This document shows, in pieces, positions 1-5,053 of a stretch of DNA of 5,053 nucleotides. A program made the translations under genes and the position numbers. The notes under the pieces are model-generated. The model made no database searches. It was given only the letters and a program-made list of their open reading frames with translations, and was not told where the DNA came from. Within the stretch, counting starts at the first letter, position 1. Each line of letters begins with the position of its first letter. Source of the DNA: Alphaproteobacteria bacterium (lineage in GTDB: Bacteria; Pseudomonadota; Alphaproteobacteria; Rhodospirillales; Rhodospirillaceae); NCBI GenBank assembly GCA_003250275.1, contig QKGW01000141.1, positions 1 through 5,053 on the forward strand, written 5' to 3'.

Positions 1-1
1 G

Positions 2-979
2 GCGTTCTGCCTCGCCCCGATCGCGGCCGAAGCCGCGGCGCCGAAGTGCGAGGTCGACCGCCCGGTCGTGTTCGCCGCGCTCGATTGGGATTCCGCCGCC
101 TTCCACAACGCCCTCGCCGAGTTCATCGCGGAGAAGGGCTATGGCTGCAAGACCTCCTCGATCCCCGGCAGCAGCATCCCGCTGCTCAACGGCATGGCCC
201 ACGGCGACATCGACGTGACGATGGAGCAGTGGATCGGCGTGCTTGGCGAAAGCTGGGCCAAGGCCAAGGAGAGCGGCAGCGTCAAGATCATCGGTTCCAC
301 CTTCGACGACGCGGTGCAGGGCTGGTTCGTCCCGCGCTATCTCGTCGAAGGCCCCGACGCGCCCGCCAAGGGCCTGAAGTCGGTCGCCGACCTGCCGAAG
401 TACAAGGACGTCTTCCGCGACCCCGAGGAGCCCTCGAAGGGCCGCTTCTACAACGGCATCGCCGGATGGGGCGCGGAGGTGATCAACTCGAAGAAGCTCA
501 AGGCCTACGGCCTCGAAGGCGACTTCACCAACTTCCGCCCCGGCACCGGCGCGGCGCTCTCGGCGGCGGTCGCCTCCGCCTACAAGCGCAAGAAGCCGGT
601 CCTCTACTACTACTGGGGCCCGACCTGGGTGCTCGGCAAATACGACGGCGTGATGCTCGAAGAGCCGAAGTACGACGAGAAGGTCTGGGACGACCTCAAC
701 TCCGACAAGCCGCCGGTGAAGGCCACCGCCTATCCGCTGATGCGGATCTACACCACCGCCAACACCGCGTTCGCGGCGAAGGCGCCGAAGCTGGTCGAAT
801 TCCTCGACAAGTTCCAGACCAACAACGCGATGGTCTCGAAGGCGCTGGTGAAAATGCGCGAGCAGGGCGGTGCGGACGCCGCCAAGACGGTGGCGCAGCA
901 GTGGCTGCGCGACAACCCGAAAGTCTGGTCGGCGTGGGTCCCCGCCGACGTCGCGAAGCGCGTCGAGGCCGCGCTCTGA
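2..979 (+). CDS. Glycine betaine/choline ABC transporter substrate-binding protein (ProX/OpuAC family), 5' partial
   Basis: This is the periplasmic binding component of an ABC importer for a quaternary amine, probably glycine betaine, choline or a related betaine. The frame is open from the left edge, so the start codon is outside the window. The first visible residues (AFCLAPIAAEAAAPKCEV) look like the end of a Sec signal peptide with an Ala-rich cleavage region, so nearly all of the mature protein is present (325 codons plus TGA). Family hallmarks are the beta-strand opening VVFAALDWDS, the GSSIPLLNGMAHGDIDVTME segment followed by Trp at 230-232, GWGAEV (Trp at 467-469) and YYYWGPTWVLGKYD (Trp at 614-616 and 626-628). 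Such aromatic residues form the cation-binding cage in ProX-type proteins, but which of these Trp line the pocket is inferred. It ends just before a hairpin, so it is probably the last gene of a transporter operon whose ATPase and permease lie upstream. The choline-oxidation genes nearby support a betaine/choline ligand. The exact ligand cannot be read from sequence, so no symbol is given. Confidence 0.88.
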   Translation, partial: AFCLAPIAAEAAAPKCEVDRPVVFAALDWDSAAFHNALAEFIAEKGYGCKTSSIPGSSIPLLNGMAHGDIDVTMEQWIGVLGESWAKAKESGSVKIIGSTFDDAVQGWFVPRYLVEGPDAPAKGLKSVADLPKYKDVFRDPEEPSKGRFYNGIAGWGAEVINSKKLKAYGLEGDFTNFRPGTGAALSAAVASAYKRKKPVLYYYWGPTWVLGKYDGVMLEEPKYDEKVWDDLNSDKPPVKATAYPLMRIYTTANTAFAAKAPKLVEFLDKFQTNNAMVSKALVKMREQGGADAAKTVAQQWLRDNPKVWSAWVPADVAKRVEAAL

Positions 980-989
980 ACCACGACCA

Positions 990-1013
990 CGGCGGAGCCT
1001 CCGGGCTCCGCCG
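990..1013 (+). terminator. Hairpin between convergent genes, probable terminator
   Basis: A perfect 10-bp inverted repeat, CGGCGGAGCC / GGCTCCGCCG, encloses the loop TCCG at 1000-1003. It starts 11 nt after the stop of the substrate-binding protein gene and ends 9 nt before the stop of the convergent DUF554 gene. In the plus-strand RNA the loop is cUCCGg, a UNCG-type tetraloop closed by C-G, a class known for high stability. No T-run follows on either strand, so it is not a canonical intrinsic terminator. It could stop transcription weakly from both sides, or protect the 3' ends of the two mRNAs. Confidence 0.6.
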
Positions 1014-1022
1014 CCCGCCGCC

Positions 1023-1736
1023 TCAGGGCATCAGCGCGGTCCACGCCCAGGAGAACGGCATCACCAGCACCAGCGCGGGGATCATGTCGGCGACGGGAAA
1101 CTGCTTGATGCCGCAGATGCGGAAGCCGGTGGCGAGCATGATCAGACCGCCGCAGGCAGAGAAATCCGCCATCATCGCGGGGGTGGTCAGCGGCACGATC
1201 TGCACCGCGCCGAAGAACAGCAGCGCCTGCACGGTGAACTGCGGCACCGCCAGCAGGCAGACCGCGAAGCCGAGGCTGGAGGCGAAGATCAGCGCGGTGA
1301 AGAAATCGAGGATCGCCTTGATCACCAGCAGCGAGGGATCGCCGGTCATGCCTTCGTTGAGCGAGCCGTACACGCCCATGCCGCTGACGCAGAACAGCAC
1401 CACGAGCGCGACGAACTTGTCGAGGAACTCCTCCTGCGCGAGGCCGGGCGCGGGCCGCGCCACCCGTTCGACGAGCTTGCGCGATTTGTTGGAGAGACGC
1501 TGCACGCGCTCCTCGAGGCGCACCAGAATACCGAACACCGCACCTAAGATCAGCGCCAGAACCACCGGCGCGAACGAGTGCACCTTGAGCACCATCGCAA
1601 CGCCGATGCCCATCGCCGAGCAGCCGAACACCAGCGGAATCTGCTGGCGCAAGTTCTTGTTGAGCCGGGGACCGATGGCTGCGCCGAACAGGCCGCCGAA
1701 CACCAATGCCGCGCCGTTGACAGCGGGACCGATCAT
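1023..1736 (-). CDS. DUF554 (YqgA/YdfK-type) integral membrane protein
   Basis: This encodes a 237-residue inner-membrane protein of the DUF554 family, for which no biochemical function is firmly established; a transport role is often supposed. Hydrophobic segments lie at about residues 5-22, 35-51, 56-73, 107-125, 140-165, 168-185, 190-208 and 217-235, which suggests seven or eight membrane spans. A charged stretch at about 74-106 (RLEERVQRLSNKSRKLVERV) is probably a cytoplasmic loop. The family signature is clear: an N-terminal IGPAVNGAALVFGGLFGAAIG, then GSLNEGMTGDPSLLVIKAILDFFTALIFASSLG at about 124-156, which resembles the GD...KSILDFFTAMIF block of E. coli YqgA. The length matches YqgA (about 235 residues), so it is full length. 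The ATG at 1736-1734 has a good purine-rich ribosome site upstream. It lies 43 nt downstream of the DUF190 gene on the same strand, so the two are probably cotranscribed. It converges on the ABC binding-protein gene. Confidence 0.88.
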   Translation of the reverse strand: MIGPAVNGAALVFGGLFGAAIGPRLNKNLRQQIPLVFGCSAMGIGVAMVLKVHSFAPVVLALILGAVFGILVRLEERVQRLSNKSRKLVERVARPAPGLAQEEFLDKFVALVVLFCVSGMGVYGSLNEGMTGDPSLLVIKAILDFFTALIFASSLGFAVCLLAVPQFTVQALLFFGAVQIVPLTTPAMMADFSACGGLIMLATGFRICGIKQFPVADMIPALVLVMPFSWAWTALMP

Positions 1737-1745
1737 TACAGAAAA

Positions 1746-1754
1746 CCCTTCCTT
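1746..1754 (-). promoter_or_regulatory. Ribosome binding site of the DUF554 gene
   Basis: On the minus strand AAGGAAGGG lies 9 nt before the ATG at 1736-1734. It supports that start codon and shows that the second gene of the pair has its own translation initiation signal rather than depending on coupling to the DUF190 stop. Confidence 0.6.
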
Positions 1755-1779
1755 GAAACCGATGAACGCGCGCCGGGGC

Positions 1780-2097
1780 TCAGACGTCGGTGGTGAAGCC
1801 GAACGAAACCTGCGCCTTGGTGTAGAACACCCGCTCCCCCGCCTCGGCGATCGCGGCGAGCAGCCGCTCGCTTTCCTCCGGGGTGAGCGCCATCACCACC
1901 TGCAACGGCTTGTCCTCCATGTCGAACAGGCTATCGGAGTGGAAGCGGCCGTCGTGGCCGAAGCCCTCGCGCCCGGAGAACACCGTCGCGCCGCGCACGC
2001 CGAGCGCGCGGGCGCGTTCGAGGATCCATTCGGCGAGCGGCGTGCCGTCGTGGGCGCGGTTCTGCTGAGTGAAAAACGTGACCAGATAGCCGTCCAT
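1780..2097 (-). CDS. DUF190 family PII-like small protein
   Basis: This is a small soluble protein of 105 residues that is a full single DUF190 domain. The family adopts a ferredoxin-like fold related to PII/GlnB signalling proteins; its ligand and physiological role are not established. Visible family features are the first strand (GYLVTFFTQQ, residues 3-12), the HDGTPLAEWILERARALGVRGATVFSGREGFG block at 16-47, the conserved HSDSLF around 53-58, and the strand KPLQVVMALTPEESERLLAAI at 63-83. The C-terminal strand FYTKAQVSFG follows. The ATG at 2097-2095 is chosen because AAGGAGGAG sits just upstream; an in-frame TTG at 2112-2110 would extend the protein by five residues, but those codons are the ribosome site itself. 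It is the first gene of a two-gene unit with the DUF554 membrane protein and diverges from betI. By analogy with PII proteins that control membrane transporters, it may bind or regulate its neighbour; that is inference. DUF190 genes are also known beside crcB (fluoride exporter) in other genomes, but no crcB is seen here. Confidence 0.87.
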   Translation of the reverse strand: MDGYLVTFFTQQNRAHDGTPLAEWILERARALGVRGATVFSGREGFGHDGRFHSDSLFDMEDKPLQVVMALTPEESERLLAAIAEAGERVFYTKAQVSFGFTTDV

Positions 2098-2100
2098 CGT

Positions 2101-2109
2101 CTCCTCCTT
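2101..2109 (-). promoter_or_regulatory. Strong ribosome binding site that sets the DUF190 start
   Basis: The minus strand reads AAGGAGGAG, near-perfect complementarity to the 16S rRNA 3' end, followed by ACG and the ATG at 2097-2095. It decides in favour of that ATG over the in-frame TTG at 2112-2110, because starting at TTG would place this ribosome site inside the coding sequence. Confidence 0.7.
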
Positions 2110-2123
2110 CAAGCGATCGCGCC

Positions 2124-2144
2124 GTCCGGCGCCGTGCCCCGGAC
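2124..2144 (-). repeat. Short inverted repeat in the DUF190 leader
   Basis: GTCCGG (2124-2129) and CCGGAC (2139-2144) form a 6-bp stem around a 9-nt loop, 27 nt upstream of the DUF190 ATG. If transcription starts at the promoter proposed just upstream, the hairpin would be in the 5' leader of the DUF190-DUF554 mRNA. In DNA this GC-rich such short repeats arise easily by chance, and no known riboswitch consensus was recognised here. Confidence 0.25.
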
Positions 2145-2150
2145 CGAGCG

Positions 2151-2180
2151 GTCATCCTCCCGCACCGGTCTCGGTGTCAA
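2151..2180 (-). promoter_or_regulatory. Candidate sigma70-type promoter for the DUF190-DUF554 pair
   Basis: The minus strand carries a perfect TTGACA -35 box at 2180-2175. At 17-18 bp spacing the -10 position reads GGATGA (2157-2152) or GATGAC (2156-2151), both poor matches to TATAAT. The predicted transcript would have a leader of roughly 45-50 nt before the DUF190 ATG. The strong -35 with a weak -10 would fit an activated or moderately weak promoter. The proposed BetI operator lies 15 bp upstream of the -35 box, so BetI binding there need not block RNA polymerase on this side. Confidence 0.35.
2163..2176. repeat. Small inverted repeat inside the DUF190 promoter spacer
   Basis: CACCG (2163-2167) and CGGTG (2172-2176) flank GTCT. 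The repeat falls between the proposed -35 and -10 elements of the DUF190 promoter and overlaps the end of the TTGACA box, a place where a repressor or activator half-site pair could act. With arms of only 5 bp it may be coincidental. Confidence 0.2.
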
Positions 2181-2195
2181 GGGAAACCGTATATT

Positions 2196-2215
2196 TTGAT
2201 TGACTGTTCAATTAA
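2196..2215. promoter_or_regulatory. Probable BetI operator (near-palindrome) upstream of betI
   Basis: TTGATTGA (2196-2203), a 4-nt centre CTGT, then TCAATTAA (2208-2215) form an inverted repeat with 7 of 8 arm positions matching. The surrounding bases 2189-2220 are strikingly AT-rich in a very GC-rich window. The arms (TTGATTGA and TTAATTGA) resemble the TTGA...TCAA palindromes reported for BetI sites in other proteobacteria, recalled from general knowledge and not checked here. The site ends 20 bp before the betI ATG, where binding would block transcription of betIBA, consistent with autorepression by BetI that is released by choline. Confidence 0.65.
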
Positions 2216-2223
2216 TCTATGAG
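2196..2223 (+). promoter_or_regulatory. Candidate betIBA promoter overlapping the operator
   Basis: TTGATT (2196-2201) as -35 and TATGAG (2218-2223) as -10, spaced 16 bp, each match consensus at 4 of 6 positions. This would start transcription within about 10 nt of the betI ATG, giving a very short leader. A rival -10 is TATATT at 2190-2195 (5 of 6 matches), but no acceptable -35 stands before it; it would start transcription inside the operator. Either way the operator overlaps the promoter, as expected for a repressor. The choice between them cannot be settled by eye. Confidence 0.35.
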
Positions 2224-2235
2224 AGAACATCCGCC

Positions 2236-2838
2236 ATGGGACGCCGCAGCCTCAAAGCCGAACGCCGGGACGACCTGATCCGCGCGTGCATCGAAACCCT
2301 CGCCGCCGAAGGCTGGGAGGGCGCGAGCCTCGCCCGCATCGCCGGGCGCGCCGGACTGAGCGCCGGTCTCGTCGCCCACTATTTCGGCGACAAGGCGGAA
2401 CTGATGGAGGCGACGATGCGCCACGTCTGCTTCCAGCTGTGGCAACGCCAGGCGAAGCTCCTCGCCGCCGCGGCCTCCCCCGCCGAGCGCCTCGGCGCGA
2501 TCGTCGCGGCCAACCTCGGCGGCGACCAGTTCGGCGAGGAGAGCCGCGCCGTGTGGCTGGAATTCTGGTCGCAGGCGCACCGCGCGCCGCGCCTCGCGCG
2601 CATCCACCGGATCACCGCGCGGCGTCTCGCGAGCAACCTCCACCACGCCCTGAACGGCCTCCTCCCCGAGGCCCTTCCCGACCGCGCCGCGGCCGTGCGG
2701 CGCATCGCCACCGGCCTCGCGATCCTGATCGACGGCCTCTGGCTCCGCGCCGCCCTGGGCGACGTCTCTCCCACCGAAACCCGCGCGTTGGCGCTCGGAT
2801 ACGTCGACGCGGAACTCGCACGACTGGGAACCCGATGA
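2236..2838 (+). CDS. betI: BetI, TetR-family choline-responsive repressor
   Basis: BetI is a cytoplasmic dimeric TetR-family repressor that binds the promoter of the choline-to-betaine genes and is relieved by choline. The 200-residue protein aligns along its whole length with E. coli BetI (195 residues). The N-terminal helix-turn-helix is at about residues 31-50 (SLARIAGRAGLSAGLVAHYF), followed by the TetR-typical DKAELMEATMR at 52-62. The ligand-domain signatures are WLEFWSQA (107-114), ITARRLASNL (126-135) and the highly diagnostic LAILIDGLWLRAAL (161-174). The ATG at 2236 is chosen because the protein then begins like other BetIs; an in-frame TTG at 2200 would place 12 extra codons over the operator. 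A purine-rich GAGAGAA at 2221-2227 is a weak ribosome site. The TGA overlaps the betB ATG by 4 nt, so the two are cotranscribed and probably translationally coupled. It is likely autoregulated through the palindrome just upstream. Confidence 0.95.
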   Translation: MGRRSLKAERRDDLIRACIETLAAEGWEGASLARIAGRAGLSAGLVAHYFGDKAELMEATMRHVCFQLWQRQAKLLAAAASPAERLGAIVAANLGGDQFGEESRAVWLEFWSQAHRAPRLARIHRITARRLASNLHHALNGLLPEALPDRAAAVRRIATGLAILIDGLWLRAALGDVSPTETRALALGYVDAELARLGTR

Positions 2839-4304
2839 CCGATCTTATGACGTCCTACGTCGGCGGCGGCTACCTGCCCCCCGGCGACGGCGAGATTTTC
2901 GAATCTCTCAACCCCTTCACCAACCGCCCGATCGCGCGCGTCCAGGCGGCCACCGCCGCCGATGTCGACGCCGCGGTCGACGCCGCCCGCGAGGGCTTCG
3001 ACCTGTGGTCGGAGATGGACGGCGCGGCGCGCGGCGCGGTGCTCGCCCGCGCGGCGGAGCTGATCCGCGCCCGCGCCGACGAAATCGCCCACCTCGAAAG
3101 CCTGGACGGCGGCAAGCCGCTCTCCGAAACCCCGGAGGCGGACGTCGCCTCGGGCGCGGACTGCCTCGCCCACTTCGCCGAGGTCGCGGCGGCGCTCGCG
3201 GAAGGCCCGCGCACCCCGGTCGGCGGCGGCGCGTACTTCTACACCCGGCGCGAGCCGCTCGGCGTGGTCGCGGGCATCGGCGCGTGGAACTACCCCTTCC
3301 AGATCGCCTGCTGGAAGGCCGCGCCCGCGCTCGCGGCGGGCAACGCGATGCTGTTCAAGCCCGCCGAGCTCACCCCGCTGTCCGCGCCGCTGCTCGCCGA
3401 AATCCTCGCCGAGGCGGGGCTGCCCGAAGGCGTGTTCAACGTCGTCCAGGGCGGCGCCGAGGTCGGCAGGATACTCACCGCGCACCCCGGCATCGCCAAG
3501 GTTTCGTTCACCGGCGAGGTCGGCACCGGCAAGGCGGTGGCGGCGGCAAGCGCGGCAACGCTCAAGCGCGTCACCCTCGAACTCGGCGGCAAGTCGGCGC
3601 TTCTGGTGTTCCCCGACGCCGACCTCGACGACGCGGTCTCGGCGGCGATGCTCGGCAACTTCTATACCCAGGGGCAGATCTGCACCAACTGCACCCGCGT
3701 GTTCGTCCACGCCGAGGTGCACGACGCCTTCCTCCACCGCCTGCTCGACCGCACCGCGCGGCTGCGCCTCGGCGACCCGCTCGACCCCGAAACCCAGGTC
3801 GGACCGCTGGTCTCGCGCGAACACCGCGACAAAGTGATGAGCTACATCGGCCACGGCATCCGCGAGGGCGCGACGGTGGCCGCGGGCGGCGGCCTGCCGC
3901 ACGGCCCGGCGCTCGCCGACGGCAACTTCGTGCTGCCGACGGTGTTCACCCGCTGCACCGACGAGATGACCATCGCCCGCGAGGAAATCTTCGGCCCGGT
4001 GATGACGGTGCTGAGCTTCGCCGACGAGGCCGAGGCGGTCGGCCGCGCCAACGCCCTGCCCTTCGGCCTCGCCGCCGGAGTGATGACCGCCGACGCCGAA
4101 CGCGCCCACCGCGTCGCCCGCCGCCTCGAAGCCGGGGTGGTGTGGATCAACACCTACAACCTCACCCCCGTCGCCATGCCCTTCGGCGGCTGCAAGCAAT
4201 CCGGCTACGGCCGCGAGAACGGCGGCATGGCGGCGATCGCCGAGGTGACGTTCGAGAAGAGCGTCTACGTCGAACCCCATCACGTGGAGTGCCCCTATCG
4301 ATGA
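2835..4304 (+). CDS. betB: BetB, NAD(P)-dependent betaine aldehyde dehydrogenase
   Basis: BetB is a cytoplasmic enzyme of the aldehyde dehydrogenase superfamily that oxidises betaine aldehyde to glycine betaine, the second step from choline. The protein has 489 residues, the usual length (about 490). Visible active-site elements are VVAGIGAWNYPFQIA with the catalytic Asn152, the cofactor-binding FKPAELTPL with Lys175, the Rossmann VSFTGEVGTGK (223-233), LELGGKS with the general-base Glu249, GQICTNCTRVFV with the nucleophile Cys283, and EEIFGPV with the cofactor-ribose Glu384. Similarity to E. coli BetB is strong throughout (YTRREPLGVVAGIGAWNYP, APALAAGNAM, REEIFGPVM). One oddity is a second cysteine, Cys286, where most BetBs have Gly (CTNG). 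The ATG at 2835 overlaps the betI stop; an in-frame ATG at 2847 is possible but has no better ribosome site. Its TGA overlaps the betA ATG by 4 nt. Other aldehyde dehydrogenases share the fold, but the operon context makes BetB the firm call. Confidence 0.96.
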   Translation: MTDLMTSYVGGGYLPPGDGEIFESLNPFTNRPIARVQAATAADVDAAVDAAREGFDLWSEMDGAARGAVLARAAELIRARADEIAHLESLDGGKPLSETPEADVASGADCLAHFAEVAAALAEGPRTPVGGGAYFYTRREPLGVVAGIGAWNYPFQIACWKAAPALAAGNAMLFKPAELTPLSAPLLAEILAEAGLPEGVFNVVQGGAEVGRILTAHPGIAKVSFTGEVGTGKAVAAASAATLKRVTLELGGKSALLVFPDADLDDAVSAAMLGNFYTQGQICTNCTRVFVHAEVHDAFLHRLLDRTARLRLGDPLDPETQVGPLVSREHRDKVMSYIGHGIREGATVAAGGGLPHGPALADGNFVLPTVFTRCTDEMTIAREEIFGPVMTVLSFADEAEAVGRANALPFGLAAGVMTADAERAHRVARRLEAGVVWINTYNLTPVAMPFGGCKQSGYGRENGGMAAIAEVTFEKSVYVEPHHVECPYR

Positions 4305-5053
4305 CCCGACACGCCCAGGACTACGACTACATCATCGTCGGCGCGGGCTCCGCGGGCTGCGTGCTCGCCAACCGCCTGACCGAGGACTACGACGTTTCCG
4401 TCCTCCTGATCGAGGCGGGCAAGCGCGACCTCAGCCTCTACATCCACATGCCCGCGACCTTCGCCTGGCCGCTGATGAGCAAGACCTTCAATTGGTGGTA
4501 CGAGACCGAACCGGAGCCCTATGTGGACGACCGCGTGATGTATCAGCCGCGCGGAAAGGTCTGGGGCGGGTCGAGTTCGGTCAACGGCATGTGCTACATC
4601 CGCGGCCACGGCAAGGATTACGACCGCTGGGCCAAGGAAACCGGCGACCCGACCTGGTCCTACGCGCAGTGCCTGCCCTACTTCCGCGCCTGCGAGAACT
4701 TCCCCGAGGCCGGCGACACCGACTACCACGGCGTCGGCGGCCCCACCGAGGTGACCCGCGGCGCGCACTGGACGCCACTCTACGACGCCTTCATCCGTGC
4801 GGGCGTCGAGGCGGGCTACCCCGAGACCGACGACCTCAATGGCCGCCGCCAGGAGGGCTTCGGCCCGATGGACCGCTCGGTCGGCGGCGGCCGCCGCAGC
4901 TCCACCGCCACCGCCTATCTGCGCCCGGCGCGGCGGCGCCCCAACCTCACCCTCGTCGACCGGGCGCTGACCCGCCGCGTGGTGTTCGAGAACGGGCGCG
5001 CCGTCGGCGTCGAGTTCCGCAAGGGCGGCATCGTCCAGACCGCGCGGGCGACC
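4301..5053 (+). CDS. betA: BetA, FAD-dependent choline dehydrogenase (3' partial)
   Basis: BetA is a membrane-associated flavoprotein of the GMC oxidoreductase family that oxidises choline to betaine aldehyde and passes electrons to the respiratory chain. The first 251 codons are present and the frame is open to the right edge; full-length BetA is about 550-560 residues, so somewhat under half is seen. The FAD-binding dinucleotide motif YIIVGAGSAG is at residues 10-19, followed by Glu38 in LLIEAG that typically contacts the adenosine ribose. The first GMC signature, GKVWGGSSSVNGMCYIRG, covers 85-102. Further BetA-typical matches are FNWWYETEPEPY, WSYAQCLPYFR, DYHGVGGP, AGYPETDDLNG, and QEGFGPMDRSV followed by GRRSSTATAYLRPA. 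The catalytic His lies in the missing C-terminal part. The ATG overlaps the betB stop (ATGA), and GGAG at 4286-4289 lies 11 nt upstream as a ribosome site. The gene would be cotranscribed with betI and betB and controlled by BetI. Confidence 0.95.
   Translation, partial: MTRHAQDYDYIIVGAGSAGCVLANRLTEDYDVSVLLIEAGKRDLSLYIHMPATFAWPLMSKTFNWWYETEPEPYVDDRVMYQPRGKVWGGSSSVNGMCYIRGHGKDYDRWAKETGDPTWSYAQCLPYFRACENFPEAGDTDYHGVGGPTEVTRGAHWTPLYDAFIRAGVEAGYPETDDLNGRRQEGFGPMDRSVGGGRRSSTATAYLRPARRRPNLTLVDRALTRRVVFENGRAVGVEFRKGGIVQTARAT

Noticed and set aside
2098..2176. Possible fluoride riboswitch upstream of the DUF190 gene
   Set aside because: DUF190 genes can neighbour crcB, and GGATGAC on the minus strand is faintly reminiscent, but the conserved paired segments of the crcB motif could not be laid out here, and there is no crcB in the window.
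46..2199. A 717-codon open frame on the plus strand, running across the ABC gene, the convergent pair and the promoter region
   Set aside because: Its translation is an Arg/Pro/Gly-rich shadow with no family resemblance, out of frame with the clear ABC protein and antisense to the DUF554 and DUF190 genes. Long open shadows are expected at this GC content.
2200..2235. TTG start at 2200 extending BetI by 12 residues
   Set aside because: The extension would overlap the operator palindrome, has no ribosome site upstream and is absent from known BetI proteins; the ATG at 2236 matches the family's N-terminus.
2379..4283. A 634-codon open frame on the minus strand opposite betI and betB
   Set aside because: It is antisense to two confidently identified genes; its composition (runs of Gly, Ala, Arg, Glu, His) is typical of the complement of GC-biased codons, and it shows no recognisable domain.
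4295..4768. A 157-codon open frame on the minus strand opposite betA
   Set aside because: It lies entirely antisense to the betA start region, which shows a clear FAD-binding motif and GMC signature in the plus frame. No ribosome site or family match supports it.
1..5053. Mobile elements, CRISPR arrays, tRNA or rRNA genes
   Set aside because: No transposase-like protein, terminal repeats, regularly spaced repeats or tRNA-like cloverleaf was seen on reading both strands; the window is densely filled by the six genes described.

Overview
This GC-rich window (coding third positions are almost all G or C) looks like chromosomal DNA from a proteobacterium, most likely an alphaproteobacterium. That assignment rests on composition, on the betI-betB-betA gene order and on how the proteins read; no rRNA or marker gene is present to confirm it. 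The theme is osmoprotectant (choline/glycine betaine) uptake and metabolism, with a two-gene module of unknown function set in the middle.

Layout. (1) Positions 2-979, plus strand: the 3' part of a periplasmic glycine betaine/choline-type substrate-binding protein (OpuAC/ProX family) of an ABC transporter; its start lies to the left of the window. (2) Positions 990-1013: a perfect 10-bp hairpin with a TCCG loop in the 43-nt gap between two convergent genes. (3) Positions 2097 down to 1023, minus strand: a likely two-gene operon, a small DUF190 (PII-like fold) protein followed by a DUF554/YqgA-type multi-pass membrane protein. (4) Positions 2098-2235: a divergent regulatory region holding an AT-rich near-palindrome at 2196-2215 that fits a BetI operator, a consensus TTGACA box facing the DUF190 side, and two short inverted repeats. 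(5) Positions 2236-5053, plus strand: betI (TetR-family choline-responsive repressor), betB (betaine aldehyde dehydrogenase) and the first 251 codons of betA (choline dehydrogenase), joined by two ATGA stop/start overlaps.

How the parts fit. The binding protein would capture betaine or choline in the periplasm. BetA oxidises choline to betaine aldehyde, BetB oxidises that to glycine betaine, and BetI represses the operon until choline is present. The DUF190-DUF554 pair is transcribed away from betIBA out of the same intergenic region, so BetI might also affect it. A PII-like soluble protein next to a membrane protein suggests a regulated transporter, but this is inference. The pair is the least understood part of the window and the best candidate for an undescribed function.
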